A DNA stretch of 64,000 bases from CAWBBA01 sp963741625 (lineage in GTDB: Bacteria > Desulfobacterota > Desulfomonilia > Desulfomonilales > Desulfomonilaceae), in assembly GCA_963741625.1 (NCBI GenBank), contig CAVUIT010000018.1, forward strand, positions 124,001-188,000, in the 5' to 3' direction. A program made the translations under genes and the position numbers. This document shows, piece by piece, positions 8,711 to 17,560 of the stretch; the first letter of the stretch is position 1, and every line of letters begins with the position of its first letter. The notes beneath the pieces are model-generated. The model searched no databases, was not told the origin of the DNA, and saw only the letters and a program-made list of their open reading frames with translations.

Positions 8711-9675
8711 TCAATCATCCACCATCTTCAGCAAGATCTTGAAGTTGCCGGGCTTTTGAGACTCGCGGAAAGCTTCCTCAGCCTGATCCATTGGAAAAAT
8801 CCCTGAAATCAGAGGGGTAGGATCGACCAGACCCGATTCCATCAGCCTCAGGGCCGGGCCGAACTGCCCGCATCGAGACCCTACAACGGTGATTTCATCA
8901 ATGACCAGAGGAGCAGGATTGAAATTCAGGCTCCCATGATAGGTGCTCTTGAGGACAATGATACCCCGAGGCTTCACCCGGCTGACCGCGAGCTCCCAGC
9001 CTGACGGGTGGCCGGAAGCCTCGACTACCACATCAAAACGGTCGTCGTCGGCACAAAATTCATCAAGGGTAATTGCCGATCCCTTGCATATCGGTAAAGA
9101 GTTTCATCTTCTCCGGGTGCTTTCCCACCAACACCAGGTCGCATCCGGTGAGGCGGAGCACCATGCAGATTAGCAGCCCCAACTTGCCGTCCCCGATGAC
9201 TGCAACACGGTGGTCGGGTTGTATCTTCACCTGTTCGAGGATTTCCAACGCGGCGGCCAGAGGTTCCGTGAACACTGCTTTCTCATCCGGAGAGATCGGG
9301 GGGCACGGGCAGGAGGTTCGATGCCGGCAGAGTGAGGTATTCAGCCATGGCCCCGTCACGTCCCAGGATGCCCAGAACAGTCCTGTGCCGGCAGTGGCGC
9401 TCCAAGCCTTTTCTGCAGAAAGAGCATTCCCCGCAGCCTGCATTTATTTCCCCCACAACCCGAACACCAACCTGCTCAGGGTCAGACGATCGCTCTACTG
9501 TTCCGACGAACTCGTGTCCGGGCACCCCGCGAAAGCTCATGTAACCTTTCACGATCTCCACGTCGGTTTTGCAAATGCCTGCCATCCGAACCTTCACAAG
9601 GGCCTCGTCCGGTAACGGATTGGGCACGGGCACATCTTGGAGAGACAGCTTTTCCTCAAAGACGAGCGCTTTCAT
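8711..9675 (-). CDS. Zinc-dependent medium-chain alcohol dehydrogenase (two frameshifts)
   Basis: The gene encodes a GroES-like N-terminal domain with the catalytic zinc region GICKTDVEIVKG and PGHEFVGTVE, the structural zinc loop CGECSFCRKGLERHC, and a Rossmann domain with IGDGKLGLLICMVLR. It is broken in two places: at a run of six C near 9298, where five C give VPPISPDEKAVFTEPLA, and near 9075, where one G less gives MQGIAITLDEF. The restored protein has 320 residues, slightly short for the family. Substrate cannot be told from the sequence; relatives include threonine, sorbitol and general secondary-alcohol dehydrogenases. It stands alone, with repeats on both sides. Confidence 0.85.
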
Positions 9676-9722
9676 GGCTTTGTTTGCCCCTCATGCCAGT
9701 CTGTTTTCAAACCAGGAAGAAT

Positions 9723-9780
9723 CGGGGAGACCCTTCTTGTAAGAAGGTCCTCCCCGAACCCCTCCCCAAGAACTTCTAGC
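9723..9780. repeat. Dispersed intergenic palindrome, copy 1
   Basis: An imperfect inverted repeat (arms at about 9724-9739 and 9741-9756) is followed by the block ACCCCTCCCCAAGAACTTCT. The reverse complement of the whole element aligns with 38374-38431, sharing the GGGGAGGGGT core and the same hairpin design. It lies upstream of the dehydrogenase gene. Confidence 0.6.
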
Positions 9781-9781
9781 A

Positions 9782-9830
9782 TTTGCCGGAATCCTCATTT
9801 CCTTGCAGGAGAAATGAGGATTCCGGCAAA
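9782..9830. repeat. Perfect 19-bp hairpin
   Basis: TTTGCCGGAATCCTCATTT at 9782-9800 is exactly complementary to 9812-9830, with an 11-base loop. No T-run follows on either strand, so it is more like a mobile palindromic repeat (REP or MITE type) than an intrinsic terminator. It directly follows the element at 9723-9780. Confidence 0.8.
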
Positions 9831-9923
9831 GTGTTAGAGTTTCCTGGAGAAGCATTGGCGAACCGTCTTTACAAAAAGGAGATTCCCCAATACTTACGGC
9901 TTTGAATACGGATTCGCATCACG

Positions 9924-10358
9924 TCACTTTTCTGATTTTTCACTGCCCATAATCTGTACGACAAGCGATCTGGTTCTGGATCTGTTGTCAAAGTCGAGGA
10001 AAACCACCTGTTGCCACGTCCCGAGGCACAGCTTGCCGTCCACAATGGGGATGCTCAGAGAGGGCTTCATCAGTGCCGCGCGGACGTGGGAAAAGCCATT
10101 GCCGTCTCCCCAACGCAGATTGTGAGCATATTCCATGTCCATGGGAGCAATACGATCCAAAGCTTGCTTGAGGTCACTGACGGCCCCGGATTCGTATTCG
10201 ATGGTTGTAACAGCCCCGGTTGAGCCGGAAATGATGACCGTCAGCAGGCCGTCCCTGACCCGGGATTCCGCCAGGAATTTTTCAAGGTCCGGGGTTATAT
10301 CCGTGCAATCGGTGAACCCCTTTGTACGGAGCTTAATTGAAGCATTGTATATGATCAT
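9924..10358 (-). CDS. yjbQ: YjbQ/UPF0047 family protein
   Basis: This 144-residue protein has the UPF0047 signature: NLRWGDGNGFSHVRAALM, then GKLCLGTWQQVVFLDFDNR near the C-terminus, and SGSTGAVTTIEYE in the first half. The fold is a small beta-barrel with conserved histidines and acidic residues that bind a metal. Family members have been reported to show weak thiamine-phosphate synthase activity, but the physiological role is unsettled. Length is normal. It is divergent from hldD. Confidence 0.92.
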   Translation of the reverse strand: MIIYNASIKLRTKGFTDCTDITPDLEKFLAESRVRDGLLTVIISGSTGAVTTIEYESGAVSDLKQALDRIAPMDMEYAHNLRWGDGNGFSHVRAALMKPSLSIPIVDGKLCLGTWQQVVFLDFDNRSRTRSLVVQIMGSEKSEK

Positions 10359-10475
10359 CTTCTGTCCTTTGTAGCATAAAAATAGCCGAAATATATGTTA
10401 TAGAAAGGTACCGTTTCAAGGGGCCGTCACCCCCAGTGCAGAAAGCGGGAGACCCGATCAAAGTAGAAGGTGCGT

Positions 10476-11483
10476 ATGAAAGTGGGCAAAGACTTGATCA
10501 TAGTTACCGGTGGAGCCGGATTCATTGGCAGCAACATTGTTAAGGCCCTTAATGAGGCCGGGGAAGAGAACATTCTCATCGTCGACCGTCTTGGAAAGGC
10601 CGATAAATGGAAAAATCTGCTCGATTTGAAGTTCCTCGATTACGAACACAAGGATGATTTCCTCATAAAGCTGGAGCGAGGAATGTTCGATCACGGCGTA
10701 TGGGCCGTGTTCCACATGGGAGCCTGCAGTTCGACCACGGAAAAAGATGCGGACTACCTCATGGAAAACAACTACTGGTTTTCCCGCAGGCTGGCTTCGA
10801 GGTACATGGGGAAAAAGGGGCTGCGCTTTATCTATGCATCCAGTGCGGCCACGTACGGGGATGGCCGGCAGGGGTATTCCGATGACCACGAGTCCATGCA
10901 CGGGCTGCGGCCATTGAACATGTACGGCTACTCGAAGCAGATTTTTGATCTGTGGGCGCTCAATACAGGTTTCCTGGAGAACGCTGTGGGCCTCAAATAC
11001 TTTAACGTGTTCGGTCCCAACGAGTATCACAAAGGAGACATGCGAAGCGTGGCGATCAGGTCTTACTTTCAGGCCAAGAAAAAGGGAAGGGTAAAGCTCT
11101 TCAAGTCCTATAGGCCTGAATACGGCGATGGAGAGCAGTGCCGTGATTTCATATATGTAAAGGACGCGGTGAAGATTACGCTGCACTTTCTGGAGAAACC
11201 GGAGATAAACGGGATATTCAACGCGGGCACAGGTTCGCCACGCAATTTTAAAGACCTGGCCGCAGCGGTATTTTCAGCTCTCGGGACCGAACCCCAAATA
11301 AAATATATCGACATGCCGGAAGGTCTTGAAAAGCGATATCAGTATTACACCTGCGCTCAATCAGAGAAGCTGCGTAAGGCAGGGTTTGAGGACGACTTCT
11401 TGAGCCTGGAGGCCGCGGTGAATGACTATGTGACAAACTACCTGGAAAAAGATGAGCGCGGGGAAGTGGAAGAGGTGAATTAA
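10476..11483 (+). CDS. hldD: ADP-L-glycero-D-manno-heptose 6-epimerase
   Basis: The enzyme makes the heptose precursor of the lipopolysaccharide inner core, so the organism has a Gram-negative outer membrane. The 335-residue SDR-fold protein starts with IIVTGGAGFIGSNIVKAL (NADP-binding), has SSAATYGDG and the catalytic YGYSK tetrad segment, then KYFNVFGPNEYHKG. The ATG at 10476 follows AGAAGG and is preferred over the GTG two codons upstream. No other heptose gene is adjacent. Confidence 0.96.
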   Translation: MKVGKDLIIVTGGAGFIGSNIVKALNEAGEENILIVDRLGKADKWKNLLDLKFLDYEHKDDFLIKLERGMFDHGVWAVFHMGACSSTTEKDADYLMENNYWFSRRLASRYMGKKGLRFIYASSAATYGDGRQGYSDDHESMHGLRPLNMYGYSKQIFDLWALNTGFLENAVGLKYFNVFGPNEYHKGDMRSVAIRSYFQAKKKGRVKLFKSYRPEYGDGEQCRDFIYVKDAVKITLHFLEKPEINGIFNAGTGSPRNFKDLAAAVFSALGTEPQIKYIDMPEGLEKRYQYYTCAQSEKLRKAGFEDDFLSLEAAVNDYVTNYLEKDERGEVEEVN

Positions 11484-12028
11484 GCGCTCATGCCGCTACA
11501 GGTTGACTCTCTTTACCCTCACTGTACGCCTGACATCATCTGATTCTATAATCACCCAAAGCTGTCGACCAATACGTTAACCCCGCCCGCTGCGCCTCAC
11601 CGTCTAGGATATTTAATGAAATCGGAACATTGCACAGGTTTTCCATCGAATCATTGATTCGCGGCGGTGATATGGTATACTAAAATTAGATGGGTACGAA
11701 GAAAGTTAGTACAATTATGCCAGCCAAATCTCCGCGACTGGATTCTAATTCACTGCCTTTTCCAGACTAGTTTGATGACACGAACGGCTAGCGGGGAGAG
11801 AGCCCAGTAAGCTCCGGCTCGTCTCCTCCCAAACTTACGCAGTGGTGCCCCGAAACCCCAGAGTCAATATCGGCCGCATCAACTGCTTGCCACGCGATTA
11901 GTTCTCAGCAGCACTAAAGAAGCCCATTTCTCAAAATTTACCACCCGGTCTCTTGGAATATCTACGTCGGTTTATCACCCACGTCCATTGAAGTACGTCA
12001 TTTTCACTTCAATGAAAGGAGATTACGT
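11484..12028 (+). promoter_or_regulatory. Long upstream region of the toxin gene, with candidate promoter and hairpin
   Basis: No substantial gene is seen in these 545 bases. A good extended -10 promoter occurs at 11654-11681: TTGATT, 16 bases, TGG-TATACT. Eight bases after it lies a 26-codon reading frame (11690-11770) that could only be translated without a leader and is probably not a gene. Just upstream of the toxin start, CATTGAAGT (11986-11994) and ACTTCAATG (12006-12014) form a perfect 9-bp hairpin next to the AAAGGAG ribosome-binding site, which could control translation. Confidence 0.45.
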
Positions 12029-12771
12029 ATGATTGAAACTGAAGAGCAGCGGCGCTGGTGGTTCGCCACCCATCCGGAGTATAGCTGGAGCCGCAGAGGA
12101 ATTCGAGGCGACTCGGAGCGAGAGAAATGACAACAAGATAGATCCGGAAGAAGTCGACAGGTATGTGGACGAGGCCCTGAAGTACGAAACTGGAGCCGTA
12201 GCAGATCTGCTGAGGTCCGTGAAACGAAATTTCGGTACTGAGGCAGATTCACAGAAAGAGGGGCAAAACCAGGGCATGCTGGCGGGTCACGGCGGAGACG
12301 GTTTGGTGAGTCTCACGGGGTATCACGCTGATGGTGGGGCTTTCATGCCACGACTGCCCACCACGGAGGAACTTTCCCGATGGCCCAAAGAGATGGTCAG
12401 ACAGTTCTTTCGAATGCTCGATGGATTATTGCAAAACAATCCATTAATCATAGATCCGAACTCCCTGGAGGGTCATCATGCACTGCCCAAGAAATTCGTA
12501 AATTATTTTCTGGACTGTGGCCTAAAAATCGATGAGTTTATAATGATAATGCGGGCAGCCGACCATCGGCTCAAACCTGATGGTTTGCACACTGGAAAGG
12601 GACTAGGAGGGGACTGGAATTCGCGAATGGGACGAGTTTATCGATAGATACCCGGCCGATAATAGCCCCGAACATCAAGAGCGAATTAGGAACAAGCTAG
12701 GCGAAATGGTAAAGAAGTATGGAATCGATAAGAAAATTCTTCTATCGCCTCCAAAAACCAAGGGCAGGTAA
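12029..12771 (+). CDS. SitA-like HNH/AHH nuclease toxin (two frameshifts)
   Basis: Removing two single inserted bases (an A of AAA near 12118 and a C near 12629) gives one 246-residue reading frame. It begins with EEQRRWWFATHPEYSWSRRG, continues PEEVDRYVDEALKYETG and VADLLRSVKRNFGTE, and ends with a nuclease-like region: GHHALPKKFVNYFLDCGLKI, HRLKPDGLHTG, GGDWNSEWDEFI, and KKYGI. This HHxLP...F...G..I......HR...H...GG.WN..W..F pattern is the one found at the C-termini of the SitA/AHH polymorphic-toxin nucleases of myxobacteria, as I remember them. The His-His pair would be the metal and catalytic centre. There is no signal peptide or lipobox. A strong AAAGGAG precedes the ATG. The next gene may be its immunity protein. 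Confidence 0.65.
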
Positions 12772-12939
12772 ACCCTATCAAATTTACGGGGAGCGGGGAT
12801 GGGAGAGACGATCCGGCCAGGCCGAATGGAGCGATAAAGTGGGTGGACTTTCCAGCGGCTGACTTGCCTTGCCCGTCAGTAGCCCGAGACAGTGACGGGT
12901 AAGGCTCCGCGAGAAAATAGCCGAGGCCAAAGGGTCCAA

Positions 12940-13772
12940 ATGAAGCGAATCGAGAAGCGTTTTAAGCCGGAACCTGGGGAGCCAAATTCACGACCGACAG
13001 CAACGGATGCGGCTCGGCGTTTGGTGATCCTAAAATACGTTGTGGGCCACGCGCTCGCCGCTCCGCCGCGTGAGATCGTAAAGGAATGGTTTGACAAGTG
13101 GTCGTCAGACGCGCGCGATGAATTCACCCACTTTGCCGAAAAGCAAAACAAAGAATTTTGGCAAGAGTTTCACGATGCGGATTGGTGGCAGTATTTCTCC
13201 CCGTGGGAACAGCAATACGCTTCTCGCACGATCGTCACTATGACACACGAGGAACAGGTTGAGGCTTCATGGCGGGTCGAGGCCGTCCAGGTTCTGATGT
13301 GGGCGTTAGGTTTACTTTCGGAATTGCCACCTTGCGACGAAATGGCCGACCACGATCTGCTCAAGTCTATTCCGCAAGAGAATTTGCTAGATCTTGTCGC
13401 GTCAGCAACACTGCGACCACAGGTCGAAATTGAAAGGCACGCGATATCGCCGAATTTTGGCACTGGAGGGCCGTTACCCGGTAATTAATCGAGTCCGGCG
13501 AAGAATTAAAGCCCGATGAGAAGCTCAAGGCGCTAGGGTTTCACTCATACGACGACATAGTCCGTTTCTCCGCACGCAAAGGGGCCGAAGAGGGCACCAT
13601 ACCCCCGTGCATCGGCGACGATTTCCCAGCACGTGGCAAGGCTTATCGTGACTTGATCCCAGAGGACTGCTCCGAGGTGCGATCTATTGCTGTGCAGCGC
13701 CACTTCACCCTCAACTGGCTCTACGGATATGCACCTGGAAACAGATGGGACGAGACACCGACAGACACGTGA
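12940..13772 (+). CDS. DUF4272 protein, candidate immunity partner (one frameshift)
   Basis: The protein has the DUF4272 hallmarks: EEQVEASWRVEAVQVLMWAL followed by ELPPCDEMADHDLL in the middle and VQRHFTLNWLYGY...RWDETPTDT at the C-terminus. These two parts are in different frames; one T is missing near 13487 (GGTAATTAATC), and adding it gives 277 residues. The ATG at 12940 is favoured; a GTG at 12892 is possible. DUF4272 has no known biochemical function. Its position 168 bases behind a toxin-like gene, same strand, suggests an immunity or accessory role, but this is inference. Confidence 0.6.
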
Positions 13773-13897
13773 AAAGGCTGCTTCACACTTCACTTCTGTG
13801 TAAGTGTCAGGAGGTCGCAGGTGAAACCCAGTCGCGCCTGACCAGAAAAGATGATCAAAATCGTCGAGTCACCAATGCCGATGCGACGGTTTTTCTC

Positions 13898-14080
13898 ATT
13901 TATACGAACTGCCGCTTTAAAAGTCCGGATATAGCCTTGCGGGGCAATCGGGGCAGATGCTGTGGCTGAAATCAGCTTCTGAATGCTCGCGAATGTAGAC
14001 TTCTACCTGAGTCCAGTAACCTTTATCGTCTTGATTCCTCTTGCACGACGCGCAAATCGGCAGCATTTCCCGTAGGATGA
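13898..14080 (-). pseudogene. Duplicated 3' tail of the PAS sensor gene
   Basis: The minus strand encodes LPICASCKRNQDDKGYWTQV and the rest of a zinc-ribbon-like tail ending LYPDF, closely matching the C-terminus of the PAS protein at 15698-16981 (LPICASCKKIRDDKGYWTQV). DNA similarity extends about 20 bases past the stop codon, including the shared ATTTATACGAAC. Upstream of LPICASC the similarity stops, so this is a fragment without its gene body. The two copies flank the amidase gene as direct repeats. Confidence 0.7.
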
Positions 14081-14161
14081 GGTGACCACTGAAAACCGCA
14101 TCGTTGGCCTTACACGGAGTCTTTTTGCTACCGATGCGGTTCGTCCCACGCGACGCGGGAT

Positions 14162-15380
14162 TCACCGCATCCTGCCTTGGGCCAATAATTGAGCCGCGGC
14201 CAGGAGAAAACCATCTCTTCCGTGCCTCGCCAGCAAAGACAAACCAATAGGAACTCCTGAGACGTCGGCCACCGGCAAGGTCACCTGCGGTAGGCGCCCT
14301 ATCCCGGCAATCGCTGTCAGCGAAAGCGTCCTGGGATAGTAGTCACCCGTGGTGCGGTCGAGTCCCAGAGTGCCTTTAATTGGAGCCAGCGCGGGGGTGG
14401 TGGGCATGCACAGCAGATCGTTAGGGCCGAGAAACTCGTTCAAAAGCGAAAAATAGTTCTCCCTTTGACGAACGGCCTTCACAATCTGCCGCACGGTCCA
14501 TGTTTTTGACAAACTCGAAGTTCATTTTGGTTGTTGGGCCGAATTCAGGCTTGGCCTCTTCCACCCAGGACCCCAGGCAGCTCCAGATCTCAGCCCACTG
14601 GACGTGGTAATAAGTGTCACACCAACCCTTCAACCCTGATTCAGACGCTTGCTCGCCAATATCCTTCAAAGAAGTTTTCTCGACTTTTCCTGAAAAAATG
14701 GTCTTTATCATATCGACAGGTTTGGCCAATGCATCCTGTACTTCGGCATCGCAAATAGCGAAGGCTTCTTCGAGCAAATGCACCTTGCCGACGTTAAAAC
14801 TAGAGGGAATGTCGCAGGCCAATAATACGGAAGCCGCCTTTGCCAGCACCTCGATACTGCAAGCCAGGACACCCACTGTGTCAAAGGAGGGAGCGAAAGG
14901 ATTGACCCCTGCTATTGAAATCCTGTCGTGGCTGGGGCGCATTCCGAAGATCCCGCAATTACTCGCAGGGACTCTTACCGAACCACCCGTGTCGGTACCG
15001 AGCGCAAAATCAACTATTCCGCAAGCCACAGCAGAGGCAGATCCGCAGGATGATCCGCCTGGAACACGATTGGGCGCTCTGGGATTCAATGGCGTGCCAT
15101 AGAAGAAGTTCTCGCCACTTAGCCCGAAGCCGAGTTCGTCTGTGATCGTTTTCCCGACACATTCAGCGCCGGCCAAGAGAAGCTGATCCACGCATACCGC
15201 GTTCGTAGCCGCCTTCGGATGGGTATCACGCCAGGTAGGATTCCCGCAGGAAGTCTTGTAGCCCCCCAGGTCGATGAGATCTTTAACGGCAAACCGCAAG
15301 CCGGTCAAAATCCCCGAACTCTTCGGTTCGATAACCACCGTTTCAACGAAAGCCTTGGACTCTTCAATGTCGTACGGCAT
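14162..15380 (-). CDS. Amidase-signature hydrolase, AMI1-like (one frameshift)
   Basis: The protein shows the Ser-cisSer-Lys amidase signature: the catalytic Lys in RFAVKDLIDLGG, GGSSCGSASAVACGIVDFAL, and GTDTGGSVRVPASNCGIFG with the nucleophilic serine. The sequence around ENFFYGTPLNPRAPNRVPGG resembles plant AMI1-type indole-acetamide hydrolases and short bacterial relatives. The frame breaks in a run of five A near 14505; four A joins EFVK to TWTVRQIVKAVRQRE and gives 405 residues. The C-terminal part (LPQVTLPVADVSGVPIGLSL) is normal. It hydrolyses an amide, substrate unknown. It lies between the two copies of the sensor tail, so it may be an inserted gene. Confidence 0.85.
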
Positions 15381-15697
15381 GAGCGCTCGGGTCGTAAAGT
15401 AGATCTAAAATCGTAAGCGATTCAGCGGAAAGAAATATTTACCGCAGAGAGCGCCGAGACGCAGACGGAAAAATGTCTTCAAACCAGATAGAGGGAGCCA
15501 GTTCGGATGCCTTTTCCGGTAGACGAAGATCTCCAATCGAAACAGGCCCGAATAATCTATGCTGATCTTGCTAGAAAAACAGAGAAGACTGATTTCTCAG
15601 ACGTTCTCCGGAACGCACTCTGCGGTAATCCTGAGCCGGCGTCCCTGCCGGCAGCTTCAGACGGGGCAAACCGCTTTCCAGGTCAACGATTACACCA
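15381..15697. repeat. Gene-free spacer with a CACCGCAGAG-family copy
   Basis: No gene is seen here. ACCGCAGAGAGCGCCGAGACGCAG at 15441-15464 (given by its positions and its ACCGCAGAG start) resembles one arm of the inverted repeat at 8566-8637, without a matching second arm nearby. The rest shows no hairpin or open frame that I can support. Confidence 0.5.
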
Positions 15698-16981
15698 CTA
15701 TTTATACGAACCGCTACTATAAAAATCCGGATACAGCCTCGCCGCGCAATCCGGGCATATACTATGGCTGAAATCAGCTTCGGAATGATCGCGAATGTAT
15801 ACTTCTACCTGAGTCCAGTAACCTTTATCATCGCGTATTTTCTTACATGACGCGCAGATCGGCAACAGGCCGCTAAGAGCCTTCACCTTTACCAACGCTT
15901 CTTGCAGTTCCCCAACAAGTTTGGATAAATTCTTTTCAGCTCTCTCTCGCTCAGCGACCTCTTGTCTCAACTGTTCATTTGTTCGCGAGAGTTCAACAGT
16001 CCGTTCCTTCACCCTTTCTTCGAGTTTATCGCGGGCATTGCGCAGGTCTTCTTCTGCCTCCTTGCGGTGGGTTACGTCCTGCCTCATCACCCAAAACCCC
16101 ATGAGATATTGGCCCTTCACATTGCCTACGAGCGTGGTTTCAAAGTATCTTGTCAGCCCGTCGGGCTCGACTTCTTTTGTCTCAAAGGAATGAACTGGAC
16201 AACCCTCTGTCAGCCACGAGCGCAATTGGCTCGTGAAATCGTCATTCAGGGGCAACAACTGTTTCATTCGGACCCCCCTGAGGTCTTCTATGCCTTCTTC
16301 GCCTCTCATTCTGGCCAATTCGCCATTTCCTCCGACCAATTTCGCCTCTGATAGAGAGTGCAACAATTCGGACACGGGCCTATTCCATGAAATTTGACGC
16401 GTAGCAACGAATTCGCCGATGCCAATCGGAAACACGTCAACTAATTGCTGATATTTGTTGCTTATAATGAGTTGTTTTCGTTCCGCGGTCAGGTCTTCGA
16501 CTAGAGATAGAGCTAATCGCGCATCTTTGAATCGAATGGAACGTAGATTTAGCCTGCACCAAAAGGGTTTCTCGGCTATCTCCACCAGGGCTTCGAAGAG
16601 CCCGTTCTTTCTGTGCGAAAAAATCCGGTTCACCTCCGACAAAGCCTGTTTACTGTCTGCCGGGTCCGGGAATAGGGATGAAAACTGGCGGCCAACAAGG
16701 GTCTCATCTCCATTGGCCATCTTTCTCGCAGCTTCGTTAGCGAACACTATGGAATGCCCGGCATCAATTAAGAGGGTCGGTATGGGCATTGCTTCCAATA
16801 ATTTGCCGAAGGTGACATTCTTGATTTTTCGGAAATCAAAGCTTCCTGAGGTGGTCACGTCTCGGGTGAAAACGCTGTCCAGGTCAATTGTTTGTGTGCC
16901 AAGCGGAGATACTCGGAGGATGCCGGATTCGGCAAGAAGTTGGTCACGTTCTATCGGTGTGCGTCGGCCCTTGTTGTCCAT
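15698..16981 (-). CDS. PAS-domain sensor with coiled coil and C-terminal Cys motif, no kinase
   Basis: The 427-residue protein has a PAS domain near residues 55-170 (LLEAMPIPTLLIDAGHSIVF), a second PAS/PAC-like region near 185-310 ending in VMRQDVTHRKEAEEDL, a coiled coil (about 315-375, RDKLEERVKERTVELSRTN), then LPICASCKKIRDDKGYWTQV followed by ICPDCAARLYPDF. The CASC and CPDC pairs look like a small metal-binding knuckle often found at the end of PAS and receiver proteins in these bacteria. There is no HisKA, HATPase or GGDEF domain, so it must act through another protein. The upstream gene-free region holds no clear promoter. Confidence 0.8.
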   Translation of the reverse strand: MDNKGRRTPIERDQLLAESGILRVSPLGTQTIDLDSVFTRDVTTSGSFDFRKIKNVTFGKLLEAMPIPTLLIDAGHSIVFANEAARKMANGDETLVGRQFSSLFPDPADSKQALSEVNRIFSHRKNGLFEALVEIAEKPFWCRLNLRSIRFKDARLALSLVEDLTAERKQLIISNKYQQLVDVFPIGIGEFVATRQISWNRPVSELLHSLSEAKLVGGNGELARMRGEEGIEDLRGVRMKQLLPLNDDFTSQLRSWLTEGCPVHSFETKEVEPDGLTRYFETTLVGNVKGQYLMGFWVMRQDVTHRKEAEEDLRNARDKLEERVKERTVELSRTNEQLRQEVAERERAEKNLSKLVGELQEALVKVKALSGLLPICASCKKIRDDKGYWTQVEVYIRDHSEADFSHSICPDCAARLYPDFYSSGSYK

Positions 16982-17365
16982 TAGGAACTTTCCCGCCCCG
17001 CGCAGAATAAATGGGTCGAACCCCTGTTTTCAGTGTTTTAATTTTGTCTTCTTGTTTCCCCGCACCCTTTAGACAAGAAAAGGATTTGTTTTGAGGACGG
17101 TTCCGTATACGACGTGCCGTCATGGCAAGGTTAATTACACGATGTCGTTGCAAGGGTCAAGCAAAAAAGGAGTGGCTTAATTGCTGGCTAGTTGTTCAAC
17201 TACAGATAACGATTAGTATTTCCCAACAGCGTCCAGACGACATGTCTGTCCCACCACCCGACTTGACATTGTAACCCCGTAATCCTAACTTGCCCTTATG
17301 TCGCAGATACTTATGAACGACGTCAACGTTGTCTTTCGGTAAGCGTTCAGCGGGCAAGAAGGACT

Positions 17366-17523
17366 CACCGCAGAGTGCGCGGAGAACCCAGAGATGAGCC
17401 ATAGACTCGAACAAGAGCCACCGGAGATTCAGTGTTTCAGCGCTGCGACGCGGAATACGTCGTCTTATAAACAACTTAGAAGGAAGAATTTGCCTCCGCG
17501 TTCTCTGCGCTCTCAGCGGTGAA
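17366..17523. repeat. Widely spaced inverted repeat of the CACCGCAGAG family
   Basis: CACCGCAGAGTGCGCGGAGAAC-like sequence at 17366-17387 is mirrored by 17494-17523 (GTTCTCTGCGCTCTCAGCGG and flanks), about 105 bases apart. The interval between 16982 and 17560 holds no gene that I can support. The right arm runs close to the radical-SAM start, so it could affect that gene's leader. Confidence 0.65.
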
Positions 17524-17560
17524 CGCTTGTCTTTATTATTTATCAGCAAGAAGGCAGAGT

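Noticed and set aside
9283..9290. In-frame TGA at the end of the first dehydrogenase fragment considered as selenocysteine
   Set aside because: The protein does not continue in the same frame; it resumes one frame later after removal of one C, so this is a frameshift, not a Sec codon.
10458..11186. 242-codon minus-strand frame opposite hldD
   Set aside because: It mirrors the coding sequence of a clear hldD gene and shows no family motif or ribosome-binding site.
11690..11770. 26-codon frame eight bases after a promoter-like -10
   Set aside because: Would have to be leaderless; no similarity or hydrophobic segment, so it is kept only as a remark.
16944..17153. Minus-strand frame extending upstream of the PAS sensor
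   Set aside because: Basic, low-complexity translation in another frame than the sensor; no ribosome-binding site.
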